A stretch of DNA of 64,000 nucleotides from Bacteroides caecigallinarum (GCF_016901995.1 NZ_JACJLE010000009.1:22297-86296); one strand, 5' to 3'; positions 10,072 to 19,451 are shown, counted from the stretch's first letter. Notes: generated by a model not told the origin, from the letters alone. Made by a program: numbers and translations.

Positions 10072-10112
10072 ATGTATTTTCTACACTCATAGACTTAGGG
10101 TTATCAGGATTT

Positions 10113-10172
10113 TAACAAAAAATAAACTGCACCGGACGATATTGTTCTCACAATCATCATCCGATGCAGTTT
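10113..10172 (-). terminator. Rho-independent terminator of the phosphohexomutase gene
   Basis: Arms at 10124-10140 and 10156-10172 pair over 17 bp, with two G-U pairs when read as minus-strand RNA. An inner ATTGT/ACAAT stem closes the loop. A T-rich tract (ATTTTTTG on the minus strand) follows. The wobble pairs work only on the minus strand, which fixes the direction. Confidence 0.8.
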
Positions 10173-10229
10173 GAATATTATTTGAAAATTGTTTGCAAAA
10201 GCATTGCAAAGCCTTTGCAAGACATCTTA

Positions 10230-11975
10230 TCAGATACCAAGAGATTTCTTGACAGCTTCAATCTTTTCTTCAGCGTCAGCGCATGCTCCTGCATAGCACT
10301 TAGGACATGCCATTTCGCCCTTGATTTCCATATAGAACTTAATCTTAGGCTCTGTACCTGAAGGACGTACAGAAATCTTAGTACCGTCTTCTGTGAAGAA
10401 CTGAAGTACGTTAGATGGTTCCGGCATATCAATGTCTGTTACATTACCGTTGCCGTCTGTTGCCTTAAGAGTCTTGTAGTCCTTAACAAGAGCAACTTTA
10501 GAACCGCCAAGTTCCTTAGGAGGACATGCACGGAAGTTGTCCATCATAGCCTTGATTTCATCAGCACCGCTCTTACCAGGTTTAGTAACGTTTACAGTCA
10601 CTTCTTTAGAGAAACCGTATTCAACGTAGATTTCCATCAATATATCATACAATGTCTTGCCCTGATCCTTAGCCCAAGCACAGATTTCAGCAAGAAGAGC
10701 ACATGCAGAAACAGCATCTTTATCACGAACGAAATCTTCAGCAAGGAATCCGTAGCTTTCTTCACCACCACCGATATACTGTTTGATACCTTCGTTCAGA
10801 CGGATCTGACGTGCAATCCATTTGAAACCAGTGTAGCAGTCGTACATTTCGATATTGTTCTTGTCAGCCACAGCCTTGATAAGTTCAGTAGTAACGATAG
10901 TCTTAACAACGAATTCATTACCCTTCATCTTACCCATAGCGATACGGTTCTTGATGATGTAGTACAAGAAGATCAAGCAAGTCTGGTTACCGTTGATAAG
11001 TACCCATTCGCCTTCGCTGTTCTTGCAAGCCATACCAACACGGTCAGCATCAGGGTCAGAAGCCATAACGATATCAGCATCGATACTCTTTGCAAGGTTG
11101 ATAGCAAGTGTAAGAGCCTCAGCATTTTCAGGGTTTGGAGAGATTACAGTTGGGAAGTCACCACTCTTAACCATCTGTTCCGGAACGCAGTGAACATTCT
11201 CGAATCCCCACATCTTAAGAGCCTGAGGGATAAGCATCATACCTGTTCCGTGGATAGGAGTATAGACAATCTTGAGGTCTTTCTGACGTTTGATAACTTC
11301 AGGGTCGATAGAGATTGAGTGTACTTTTTCCAAATAGATATCATCCACATCCTTACCGATAATCTGTATAAGGTCTTTGTTGCCTTCGAATTTGATATCT
11401 GCAGCAGAAGCAATCTTGTTAACTTCGTCAATGATACCCTTGTCGTGTGGAGCAAGAACCTGTGCACCATCATCCCAGTATGCCTTGTAGCCGTTATATT
11501 CCTTTGGATTGTGTGAAGCAGTAAGGATAATACCGCTCTGGCAGCCAAGATGACGGATAGCAAACGACATTTCAGGAGTTGGACGCATATCGTCGAAAAG
11601 ATATACCTTAATACCGTTTGCAGAGAAAATATTAGCAGAGATTTCAGCAAACAGGCGGCTATTGTTACGGCAGTCGTGACCAACAACTACAGAGATATCT
11701 TTCTTGCCTGCAAAACATTTATTAAGATAGTTAGACAATCCCTGAGTTGCAGCACCTACAGTGTAGATATTCATGCGGTTTGAGCCAACGCCCATGATAC
11801 CACGCAAACCACCTGTACCAAATTCAAGATCTTTATAGAATGCTTCAATCAAGTCTGTCTTGTCTTCGTTTTCGATCATACGTTTTACTTCTGCCTGAGT
11901 TTCGGCATCATATGCTGGTGTCAACCATTTTTGTGCCTTCTCAATACAAAGCTTAATTAATTCTTCGTTTCCCAT
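10230..11975 (-). CDS. Phosphoglucomutase/phosphomannomutase family (phospho-sugar mutase)
   Basis: A 581-residue alpha-D-phosphohexomutase with all four landmark loops: the phosphoserine loop TASHNPKEYNGYK (Ser about 154), the metal loop DPDADRVG near 305, the sugar-specificity loop GGGEESYGF near 395, and the phosphate-binding loop RPSGTEPKIKFY near 533. It interconverts hexose 1- and 6-phosphates, probably glucose and possibly mannose. This long form, with a PGM2-like N-terminal lead, is usual in Bacteroidetes. The C-terminal CPKCYAGACADAEEKIEAV segment has three cysteines close together. It stands alone between its own promoter and terminator. Confidence 0.95.
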   Translation of the reverse strand: MGNEELIKLCIEKAQKWLTPAYDAETQAEVKRMIENEDKTDLIEAFYKDLEFGTGGLRGIMGVGSNRMNIYTVGAATQGLSNYLNKCFAGKKDISVVVGHDCRNNSRLFAEISANIFSANGIKVYLFDDMRPTPEMSFAIRHLGCQSGIILTASHNPKEYNGYKAYWDDGAQVLAPHDKGIIDEVNKIASAADIKFEGNKDLIQIIGKDVDDIYLEKVHSISIDPEVIKRQKDLKIVYTPIHGTGMMLIPQALKMWGFENVHCVPEQMVKSGDFPTVISPNPENAEALTLAINLAKSIDADIVMASDPDADRVGMACKNSEGEWVLINGNQTCLIFLYYIIKNRIAMGKMKGNEFVVKTIVTTELIKAVADKNNIEMYDCYTGFKWIARQIRLNEGIKQYIGGGEESYGFLAEDFVRDKDAVSACALLAEICAWAKDQGKTLYDILMEIYVEYGFSKEVTVNVTKPGKSGADEIKAMMDNFRACPPKELGGSKVALVKDYKTLKATDGNGNVTDIDMPEPSNVLQFFTEDGTKISVRPSGTEPKIKFYMEIKGEMACPKCYAGACADAEEKIEAVKKSLGI

Positions 11976-12022
11976 GATTAGTTGTTATTAAAATGATTAT
12001 TGATTATATGATTAATTATGCA

Positions 12023-12030
12023 CAAAAATA
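12023..12030 (-). promoter_or_regulatory. -7 element of the phosphohexomutase gene
   Basis: The minus strand reads TATTTTTG (TAnnTTTG), 47 bp before the ATG. No convincing -33 is seen. The rest of the 204-bp gap between 11975 and 12180 is AT-rich with nothing else I can name. Confidence 0.5.
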
Positions 12031-12179
12031 TAAAATAGAAACAAATTATCCTAATGTTTTTTTATCAAATAAGACGTAAAAACAAAAAGAACGACAACAG
12101 CAATCAAAATTGAAATAAAACCCTGTTGCTATTTCATCAGGATTACAGCAAGAAACATCTTTCAAATAAATACAATAAA

Positions 12180-12872
12180 CTAATCCAATGAAAGTTTATA
12201 TCCATTTCCCCTAATATTAATAATCTGGATACGTTTATCCTTCGACAAGCGATGCCGTATCCTTGTTATCAACACTTGCAGACTTCTTGTACAGAAAAAA
12301 TCATCGTTTCCCCATAATTCCAGCAACACATTCTGCATGGGAACAATAGAATCGAAATTCTGACAGAATCTTTTCAAAACCTCTGTTTCTCTATTTGGAA
12401 GTTGTTCTGTTTCACCAGTAGGTATATATAAAAGAATACCCTTGTCCGCATCAAACTCATAATCTCCAATATTAAACATATGCTGTTCCGATTCCTCTTT
12501 TGAAGAAATACGTCCGGTCAGAGCTTTTATACGTACTATAAGCTCTTTCATGGCAAACGGTTTGCGGATATAGTCATTGGCACCGGTTTCAAATCCTGCC
12601 ACTACGTCATCCACCTCCGTTTTTGCCGTCAGAAATATTACTGGTGTAGTTTTATCGGTGTTACGTATTTTCTTTACCACATCCAGCCCTGACATCTTTG
12701 GCATCATTATATCAGAAACCAGAACATCGGGTTTTGATTCAAAGAATAGTTTCAATCCCTCCTCGCCATCATAGGACATGCTAACGTCAAAGCCAACACT
12801 TTCCAGTGTATCTTTTATTATCTTCGCCAAAGTTATTTCATCTTCAATAAGCAATACTTTTATCTTTCCCAT
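12180..12872 (-). CDS. OmpR/PhoB-family response regulator
   Basis: A 230-residue two-domain regulator. Its receiver domain (about 1-120) has the acidic pair ED near residues 10-11, the phospho-acceptor Asp about 54 in VSDIMMPKMSG, Thr in FLTAKTE and Lys in YIRKPF. The C-terminal half is a winged helix with RSLQVLITRIRHRLSKD and a final IRGNGYKL, as in OmpR/PhoB. The start is set at the ATG of MGKIKVLLIEDE. A longer frame (to 12905) would add 11 residues absent from the family and overlap the kinase. The gap to the kinase stop is 4 bp, so the pair is translationally close. It is the likely ligand of the spaced GTTAAC sites upstream of the GLPGLI gene. Confidence 0.93.
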   Translation of the reverse strand: MGKIKVLLIEDEITLAKIIKDTLESVGFDVSMSYDGEEGLKLFFESKPDVLVSDIMMPKMSGLDVVKKIRNTDKTTPVIFLTAKTEVDDVVAGFETGANDYIRKPFAMKELIVRIKALTGRISSKEESEQHMFNIGDYEFDADKGILLYIPTGETEQLPNRETEVLKRFCQNFDSIVPMQNVLLELWGNDDFFCTRSLQVLITRIRHRLSKDKRIQIINIRGNGYKLSLD

Positions 12873-12876
12873 ATCA

Positions 12877-14199
12877 TTATAATTCAATTGTAAACGTACT
12901 TCCATTACCCGGAGTACTTGTCAATGAAATCTGTCCTCCATGTCTTTCCACAATCGTTTTTGCAAAATAAAGTCCTATACCATATCCTTTCACTTCATGT
13001 ACATCGCCATGAGGAACACGATAGAATTTCTCGAATACATGTCTCTGATGTTCCTGTGCGATTCCAATCCCGTTGTCTGATACTGAAATAAACAACTTAT
13101 CTGATTTTCTGATTGCTTTAAGCAGTATCCGTACCGACTCACCTGAATACTTTACCGCATTATCGACTAAAGTGGAAACCACGCTCAACATCAGTTTTGC
13201 ATCGAATATAGCAGTCAGATTATCATCGGCCTCTATCTGTATATCACAGGCTTTTGCAGTACGTAATCTGGTCTCCTGTACTATTTTCTCAAACATGTCT
13301 CTTATATTTGTTTCCGATACTTCCAGCCGGAAATTACCTCTTTCCTTCATTGACATCGACAGGATACGCTCCACAAGGGCACTCAGTTTTTCCAGCTGTT
13401 CCTTTGTGTCAAGCAGATATTCCTCCCTTTTTACAGGATTGTCCGCCAAGCCATAATTCAGCAAAGCATCATTTGCCGCGTATGCCACTGCAATAGGAGT
13501 CTTCAGTTCGTGAGTGATATTGCTTGTAAAACTGCTTTTCATCTCGTCAAATTCCATCTGCTTTTTCAGAGTATTTATGAAAAACCAGAAAGAGAATATC
13601 ACTATGGCGACAACCATCAACGAAGTGAATATAATGCCGGACATATTCAACAGTATATATCCGGTCATCAGCCCAGTATCAAATGAATAAAGTTTTTTAC
13701 CAAGAGTTGATTTAACTATGATATATCCATTTCGAACAACAGAATCGGGATTTACATTAGATACAAACTCCTGTGTATCCAGCGGACGGAAGATTTCATC
13801 TATACCTGCCTCCTTAAAATTCTGAAAAAGTATGGAATCCATCATTTCATAAAATTCCGGAGAAGTTACTGAAGATGCCACCTGTTTATTAAAGTCGTCA
13901 CGCCTATATACACTTATTGACCTAATTTTATTCCCAAAAGAAGAGTCTCTTTTTATTGATACAATCTTAGACAAATTATCATGACTCAAAAATGCTATGG
14001 AGTCTGTCAGTTGCTCTCGTTTTAACTGAAACGAATAAGCTGCAAGTTCAGACTTGGAAATCAATGAACTGATCTGCATCTCCAACGACTGTCGTTGAGA
14101 CTTGTAAAGCCCCGAAAGCCAATACCCCTCATAAGCAGCAATCATGACAACTGAAATTACTGCAATAATCAGGAATCTATGTTTATTATCAATCTTCAT
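12877..14199 (-). CDS. Membrane sensor histidine kinase
   Basis: A 440-residue kinase. A membrane segment at about 8-27 and another at about 185-210 flank a periplasmic sensor of roughly 155 residues with no family I recognise. The HisKA motif SNITHELKTPIA has its phospho-accepting His at 230. The ATPase part shows an N box (LVDNAVKYSG), DNGIGIA and GYGIGLYFAKTI. The missing PAS and HAMP domains put it in the simple PhoR-like group common in Bacteroidetes. It lies 52 bp after the barrel gene and 4 bp before its regulator. Confidence 0.93.
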   Translation of the reverse strand: MKIDNKHRFLIIAVISVVMIAAYEGYWLSGLYKSQRQSLEMQISSLISKSELAAYSFQLKREQLTDSIAFLSHDNLSKIVSIKRDSSFGNKIRSISVYRRDDFNKQVASSVTSPEFYEMMDSILFQNFKEAGIDEIFRPLDTQEFVSNVNPDSVVRNGYIIVKSTLGKKLYSFDTGLMTGYILLNMSGIIFTSLMVVAIVIFSFWFFINTLKKQMEFDEMKSSFTSNITHELKTPIAVAYAANDALLNYGLADNPVKREEYLLDTKEQLEKLSALVERILSMSMKERGNFRLEVSETNIRDMFEKIVQETRLRTAKACDIQIEADDNLTAIFDAKLMLSVVSTLVDNAVKYSGESVRILLKAIRKSDKLFISVSDNGIGIAQEHQRHVFEKFYRVPHGDVHEVKGYGIGLYFAKTIVERHGGQISLTSTPGNGSTFTIEL

Positions 14200-14251
14200 A
14201 CCAAATAAATCAGTTTAACAGAACAAAAGTAATAGTTTTAAGGCAATATAA

Positions 14252-16801
14252 TCACAAATCCACACTCAACTTCATGAGATATTCACGTGGTCTGAGGCGG
14301 GTCATAGAGTAAAAACGAGTGATTGAACTTACATTAACCTGCTCATAAACAGAATTGCCTATAATATTGTCTGCCACAAGCGACAATTCCCACTTCTTCG
14401 ATTTATACCCTATTGAGATATCACAAAAACAGTTCACACCAAAAGATTTTTCATTGCTGTGATATATCTCATTTTTCAGCGAAAACATCCATCCGCCTGC
14501 GGGATTGAAATTTATCCCAAGCGAGTGTGACCAGTCAATTACACCACTTTCATTGTATGGAGTTGTTTTTTCCAATCTATTGCATATCATCATTTTTGAC
14601 TTACCCTGTATTGATATACCTTTCACAGGCTTCAATGAATAGTCAAACGACGCATGATACACGTTCATCCTGTTTTTAGCCAACACTCCGGAAACCAACA
14701 TCTGCGATTCGGATGAGTTTACTCCCCCTCCAAATCCAAGAGTGGTATTTGCCCAAAAGAAATTCTTGGCTATGCGTCCGTCAACGATATATGCGTCTGT
14801 ACTATAACGCCCGGATGTAGCCACCATATTATACACTCCGGAATCCAATTCTCCGCTATACAGAATATTACCTTTATTATGAATATACACAGGTCGCAGA
14901 TAGGCGAACAGACCGTAAAGAGGATTACGATAAGTAAACGAAGCGCTCAGAGAATGTGCAAATTGGGTTTCAGGCTCTCCTATTCCTACAGTACATTGAG
15001 CATACGAAGTGAAAAGAGGTTCTGTAACAAGTTTCTTTGCATCATACGGATCGGCCGTCAGACGGTAATCAAGAATAAGTTTCGATGTGGGAGACATTTC
15101 CCATCTCCAGTTCAGATTAGGCTCAATCCAGAAGTCTGAAGAACGAAGCTTATCAGCAGCCCCATTCCCCGAATTATCCAAGAATTGATTCACATAGCTG
15201 ACCTTGGTCTTTGCCGTTAACTCATGTCCTTTATGCCTCATACTCACAGACGGACTCCAATATAGCTGTTGAAGCTTCCAGTCAGTGCTGTTTATCTTCT
15301 GATAACGACTGTCAAATCCCATCATATTATCAAAATACAATGCTCCGAATTTCTTTTTATACTGCACATGATTTTTCGAAGAGAATAAATCCATATCAAG
15401 CAACTGACTGTTGCCGTTTATCGTAAGCAACTGTCCCGGCAAACGGGTATAACCGGTAGAAGAATTAAACTGAATGACATTGCCCCCTGCCGTAGTATGC
15501 GACAACAGTAAATCTTCCGAGACCATACGTTTATAAGGTTTGACTGAAAGAGCGGTAAGCCTGTCATTATAAAGTATATTGCCATGACTTACATTCCAGT
15601 CGGAATACACTTTCGAAATGCTTTTCAGATATGTCCTTTCCTTATTCAGCGTATATGTGATTTCTCCCTTTGCCTCCTTTCGTCTGCTTTCCACATTCCA
15701 ATCCTCCGTGATTACCGGCGAACCGTCAAAATCCAGATATGTAGTGGAACTCTTTCTAAGCTGTTCCTCACTGTCAAACAGTCCGCTTGCCTGTATTCTC
15801 AGGTCTGAATCTTTTCCGGTCCTCCACAGCCAGTTACCGGAAAGAAGATGACTTTTATTGAATGTATATCTTTCGGCATCAAAGGCAGGACCGCCCAAAT
15901 CGAGCAAACTGATAATATTCGCTTCTCCACGATATTCCAACAAGTCGGAAAGGCTTAAAATCTCATCTGCAATATTCGTCCCTGTATTTGCGTTCTTATA
16001 AAGCAATAATGTCTGGAAATTCTTCTTGAAATTCATCCCCATCAGACGGTTCTCATAAAGAAAGCCATTACTCTTTTCCGCCCATCCCAATCCTATATCA
16101 GCCAAACCCGTCCAGACAGACTTGGCATCATCTTTTAGAACTATGTTCAAGGCTGCTTTATCACTGAACTCAATGTCACGCAATGACTTTACAGCCTGAT
16201 GATTTTCCAAGACCTGAACACTCTCCACCTTGTCTGCCGATATGTTATTGCTGGCCTGGACATACTGGCTTCCCATCAGATCAAGCCCCTCGATGTAAAA
16301 ATGATTTATCGACTTTCCCTGATAAGATATACTGCCGTTAGGCTTTACTTCCAGACCTGGCATTTTCCTAATTACATCGGCTATACTGCGGTCCTGTATC
16401 TGCTTGAAACCTGCTACGGAATATGTCAGAGTATCACCCCTTTCACTTATACGTTCGGCCTTTACAGAAACCTCACGCAGCTGAAAGCTTGTTTCTTTCA
16501 TTCTGACAACGACCTTATTTACCGAAGGATTATACTTAACTGTCTGTGTTTCATAGCCCAGAAAGCTGAATCTGACATAAGCAATTCCGCCTACAGGTTT
16601 AAGAGTAAAGTAACCCTCAGCATCTGAAATGGCATAACACAGCTGCCTGCCAGATTCATTATAAGCCACAATATTCACTCCATACATTCCATTTTCGGAT
16701 GTATCAACCACCTTACCAAAGAAAACAGCAGAAGATTGCGCAGGCAGACACAAAGAAACAGCAAGGGAGAAACACAACAGAATGATTCTTACCATAACCA
16801 T
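14252..16801 (-). CDS. TonB-dependent-receptor-like outer membrane beta-barrel protein
   Basis: An 849-residue protein. It has a signal peptide (about 1-22), then a carboxypeptidase-regulatory-like domain (about 26-105, beginning VFFGKVVDTSENGMYGVNIVAYN). A plug-like region follows (IADVIRKMPGLEVKPNGSISYQGK at about 139-162, with FYIEGLDLMGSQY after it). The remainder is a long beta-barrel rich in aromatic/hydrophobic alternation that ends near SVDL. It resembles the outer membrane protein family found with GLPGLI proteins. No SusD partner is nearby, so it is not a standard polysaccharide locus. It follows the GLPGLI gene by 25 bp. A second ATG two codons in (MVRI) is an equal start candidate. 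The transported substrate is unknown. Confidence 0.85.
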   Translation of the reverse strand: MVMVRIILLCFSLAVSLCLPAQSSAVFFGKVVDTSENGMYGVNIVAYNESGRQLCYAISDAEGYFTLKPVGGIAYVRFSFLGYETQTVKYNPSVNKVVVRMKETSFQLREVSVKAERISERGDTLTYSVAGFKQIQDRSIADVIRKMPGLEVKPNGSISYQGKSINHFYIEGLDLMGSQYVQASNNISADKVESVQVLENHQAVKSLRDIEFSDKAALNIVLKDDAKSVWTGLADIGLGWAEKSNGFLYENRLMGMNFKKNFQTLLLYKNANTGTNIADEILSLSDLLEYRGEANIISLLDLGGPAFDAERYTFNKSHLLSGNWLWRTGKDSDLRIQASGLFDSEEQLRKSSTTYLDFDGSPVITEDWNVESRRKEAKGEITYTLNKERTYLKSISKVYSDWNVSHGNILYNDRLTALSVKPYKRMVSEDLLLSHTTAGGNVIQFNSSTGYTRLPGQLLTINGNSQLLDMDLFSSKNHVQYKKKFGALYFDNMMGFDSRYQKINSTDWKLQQLYWSPSVSMRHKGHELTAKTKVSYVNQFLDNSGNGAADKLRSSDFWIEPNLNWRWEMSPTSKLILDYRLTADPYDAKKLVTEPLFTSYAQCTVGIGEPETQFAHSLSASFTYRNPLYGLFAYLRPVYIHNKGNILYSGELDSGVYNMVATSGRYSTDAYIVDGRIAKNFFWANTTLGFGGGVNSSESQMLVSGVLAKNRMNVYHASFDYSLKPVKGISIQGKSKMMICNRLEKTTPYNESGVIDWSHSLGINFNPAGGWMFSLKNEIYHSNEKSFGVNCFCDISIGYKSKKWELSLVADNIIGNSVYEQVNVSSITRFYSMTRLRPREYLMKLSVDL

Positions 16802-16826
16802 ACGAATGATGTATTTTCAAATGACA

Positions 16827-17636
16827 TTATTCCAGGTCAAGATAATTACTTGTAGGCTGGACTGTATTGGTTATATCTTTACCGTTGATATCAACAGCCT
16901 TTACCAGGTTGATACCCAATTCTTTTGCCGCTTCTCCATAAGTTTTTCCTTCCTCGGCTTTTCTCAGTTTCAGAAATTTCGAACGTGAACACTTCAGAGC
17001 CTTGTCCTTTTCGAACAACTCTATTCTGGCATCATAAACATTCTGTTCCAGACCTACAGCTACAAAATGAAAAAGATTGTCAGCATCGCATGCTTCAAGA
17101 ATCACACCGGGCAAACCTTTCAGAACATAAGGACCTGCCGAAACAGGGATATCGGGTGTGTACCATACAGTCCATGTTCTGCCATAAACTGTCGCTACCG
17201 CCTTCTTGCACTGATAATCACAAATCGTTTTGGTACTGTCTGATAATGCCCAGTCTATTTGCGGAAGTTTCTCTGTGTATATAAACTTATTTGTCTTGAT
17301 ATACCTCATATAGGTATATTTATCAGACGATGGCGCACCCGTCAGAACTTCCAGAGAGTTCTTGTTTCCATACTTTTTATTTACATTCTGTGCCCTCACC
17401 AGGGCTGTTGCAATATCCGCTTCCTTGGAAATATTATCATACTCCGACGTCCATGCCCTATTATTAGGATTGTAGAAAACAGATTGGGTTTTGCCTACAT
17501 CCAGAAACCATCTGTAGGTATTGCGTGTCTTACTATACAAAGCATCACAATCGTATGTGACGCGAAACAAGGCTGTTTCCTGCGCATTCAGCACAACAGC
17601 CGAAAGAAATAGAATAAAGGTAATAATCTTTCTCAT
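16827..17636 (-). CDS. GLPGLI family protein
   Basis: A 269-residue exported protein carrying the family signature in PYVLKGLPGVILEACD, about two thirds along. A signal peptide is clear (MRKIITFILFLSAVVLNAQ). The family is confined to Bacteroidetes, often sits beside outer membrane barrel genes and has no settled biochemical role. An upstream ATG at 17648 would add four residues. The later ATG is preferred because the -7 element ends only about 15 bp before 17648 and because the signal peptide is cleaner. It is the first gene of a probable four-gene operon running through barrel, kinase and regulator. Confidence 0.85.
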   Translation of the reverse strand: MRKIITFILFLSAVVLNAQETALFRVTYDCDALYSKTRNTYRWFLDVGKTQSVFYNPNNRAWTSEYDNISKEADIATALVRAQNVNKKYGNKNSLEVLTGAPSSDKYTYMRYIKTNKFIYTEKLPQIDWALSDSTKTICDYQCKKAVATVYGRTWTVWYTPDIPVSAGPYVLKGLPGVILEACDADNLFHFVAVGLEQNVYDARIELFEKDKALKCSRSKFLKLRKAEEGKTYGEAAKELGINLVKAVDINGKDITNTVQPTSNYLDLE

Positions 17637-17663
17637 AAATACATTCATTTAATGTTTATATGA

Positions 17664-17671
17664 CAAAGATC
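17664..17671 (-). promoter_or_regulatory. -7 element of the GLPGLI/two-component operon
   Basis: The minus strand reads GATCTTTG, one mismatch from TAnnTTTG. There is no -33 TTTG at the usual distance. Instead the first GTTAAC site begins there, as expected for an activator-dependent promoter. Confidence 0.5.
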
Positions 17672-17693
17672 GTATATTGGAACCAGATTTGCG

Positions 17694-17731
17694 GTTAACT
17701 CATAGCTAACACTCGGTTAACTAGAGTTAAC
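17694..17731 (-). promoter_or_regulatory. Four spaced GTTAAC-like sites, candidate OmpR-type operator
   Basis: GTTAAC occurs at 17694, 17716 and 17726, and GCTAAC at 17705. Successive spacings are 11, 11 and 10 bp, so the sites face the same side of the helix. They lie immediately upstream of the GLPGLI -7 element, from about -37 outward. OmpR/PhoB-family regulators bind direct repeats with about 11-bp pitch, and such a regulator is encoded at the end of the same operon. Binding is inferred. Confidence 0.55.
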
Positions 17732-17739
17732 TGAATCCT

Positions 17740-19305
17740 CTACTCTACCTTCCACTCCTCTATAGTCCCCGTCTCTGACGAGAACACAGCACCTATCTTA
17801 TATACTCTACGGCTGTCAGACTCATATTCACGGACATACCCCTTTTCATCTATCTGACGCATAGCCTCATCGGCAGTTCCGTCAAGCTTGAATTCAAAAA
17901 TATATACATAGTCCGGAGTTTCTACGATACAGTCCACACGACCGTGGCTCTGCACCTTCTCTGTATAGACTGTATAGACACTGATAAGGCGCATTATAAG
18001 ATAGAATGTATAGTGGAAATATCTTTCCTTTTCGCGCTCGTTCTCTTTGCGTCGCATCGTATAGGGAATACTTGCAAGGAAAGCGGTCATACCGGTACGG
18101 AAATCGTCTATCTCACCTTTTTTCAATTGTGAGACAGTTTTCCTTATCCATGATGCAGTCTCCATTTTATCGCCAAAATAAGATGAAGCCACCATCGTAA
18201 GAAACCCGCGTTTTACTTCATTGTTTGGGAAATCAAGCAGAAATGTCATTTCTTCCAAATCGAATTTCTTTATAGTAAGGTAGCCACTCTGATATATCAT
18301 AGGCAATGGCTGCTCAACATTGGCTTTGTAGTCTATAAATTCTTCAGGAGAATAATACTTCCCTGTTATCTCGTTCATATTCTCATCAGAATGCGACAAC
18401 AGGCGGATAAGATATGTCGGAGTACCACTCTTGAACCAATAATCATTCATTTCACCTGAATCGAATGCATTAAGCAGACTGAAAGGATTATACACATCTG
18501 TCATTCTTTTACTGAAATGATAACCGTCATACTGCGATTTCAGTTTTTTCATCATTTCATCATACGTACAACTGTATTCATCAGCCATCTGTTCTATAGG
18601 CTCTCTGAAAAAACTCTCCAGTTCCTCCTGAGATATACCGCAAAGTGTCTCATACTTTGCATGCATACTTATATCCTTAGGCTGATTGAATCCGCTGAAA
18701 ACACTCACCTGCGAGAACTTGGTTACACCTGTCAGGAATACGAACTGCAGGTATTCATCGGCTCCCTTGAAAGTGGAATAAAAACCTTTCAGGACGTTGC
18801 GATGCTCTTCCTCCAAATCTTTGTCATAATCCAGGACATCAAGGATAGGCTTGTCATACTCATCAATAAGTACCACAGCACGGAGACCGTTTTTTTTATA
18901 AGCTGCCTCGAGTATTCTCTTGAACCTGAAACCCAGATTAAGTTCTTCTTCGCCTTTTTCTATTTCGTACAGTTTCTCCCAATCTGTTATATAGCTTAGA
19001 ATAGCACTTCTCAATGCACCTTTGATTGTATATTCTCCACCATTGAAATCAATATGAAATACCGGATACACCTTCCAGTCCTTCTCCAGCGCATCAATCT
19101 TCAATCCCCTGAAAAGTTCCTTTCTGCCAAGAAAATAGTTCTTCAGTGTCGATACAAGAAGACTCTTGCCGAAACGGCGCGGACGGCTGAGGAAGTATAT
19201 TGAGCCTTCCTGCACTAAGCTATATACCATATCAGTCTTATCGACATAAACATAATCGTCCTCTATTATACGGTCAAAGCTCTGTATTCCTATAGGATAT
19301 TTCAT
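17740..19305 (-). CDS. AAA-ATPase-like protein with C-terminal PD-(D/E)XK domain (DUF1703 type)
   Basis: A 521-residue protein of the family annotated as AAA-ATPase_like plus PDDEXK nuclease (DUF1703). The N-terminus has IGIQSFDRIIEDDYVYVDKT and a P-loop variant RPRRFGKSLLVS at 41-52. VVLIDEYDKPILD near 143 is the Walker B. The C-terminus has GRVDCIVETPDYVYIFEFKLDG near 450-470, the D and E-x-K of a restriction-like nuclease fold. Many near-copies of this family occur per genome in Bacteroidales; the role is unsettled. It stands alone with two candidate promoters and differs from its metabolic neighbours, so it may be a laterally acquired cargo gene. Confidence 0.88.
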   Translation of the reverse strand: MKYPIGIQSFDRIIEDDYVYVDKTDMVYSLVQEGSIYFLSRPRRFGKSLLVSTLKNYFLGRKELFRGLKIDALEKDWKVYPVFHIDFNGGEYTIKGALRSAILSYITDWEKLYEIEKGEEELNLGFRFKRILEAAYKKNGLRAVVLIDEYDKPILDVLDYDKDLEEEHRNVLKGFYSTFKGADEYLQFVFLTGVTKFSQVSVFSGFNQPKDISMHAKYETLCGISQEELESFFREPIEQMADEYSCTYDEMMKKLKSQYDGYHFSKRMTDVYNPFSLLNAFDSGEMNDYWFKSGTPTYLIRLLSHSDENMNEITGKYYSPEEFIDYKANVEQPLPMIYQSGYLTIKKFDLEEMTFLLDFPNNEVKRGFLTMVASSYFGDKMETASWIRKTVSQLKKGEIDDFRTGMTAFLASIPYTMRRKENEREKERYFHYTFYLIMRLISVYTVYTEKVQSHGRVDCIVETPDYVYIFEFKLDGTADEAMRQIDEKGYVREYESDSRRVYKIGAVFSSETGTIEEWKVE

Positions 19306-19365
19306 ATTGGAGAATTAATAATTAAAAGTGAATAAAGACTATTTTGTAAACATTCTTGCCTTTTA

Positions 19366-19397
19366 CAAAGATAGTGAAAGTTGAGAGCAGAGACAAA
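19366..19397 (-). promoter_or_regulatory. Proximal promoter of the AAA-ATPase gene
   Basis: On the minus strand there is TTTG (19394-19397), then 20 bp, then TATCTTTG (19366-19373). Both elements match the Bacteroidetes consensus. The expected leader is about 55 nt. Confidence 0.75.
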
Positions 19398-19451
19398 TGA
19401 AAAACAAAGTTTTTCAAATTTAAACTATGCCGCAAACGCATCCTAGCTTAT

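Noticed and set aside
10124..10172. Bidirectional terminator also serving the plus strand
   Set aside because: The two mismatched positions pair as G-U only in minus-strand RNA, and a T-run exists only on that side.
13073..13456. Plus-strand 127-codon frame inside the histidine kinase gene
   Set aside because: It is fully antisense to conserved kinase motifs and has no support of its own; the same holds for the other overlapping antisense frames in the window.
17694..17731. Restriction or recombination site cluster (GTTAAC is palindromic)
   Set aside because: The regular 10-11 bp spacing and position at the -33 region fit regulator binding better.
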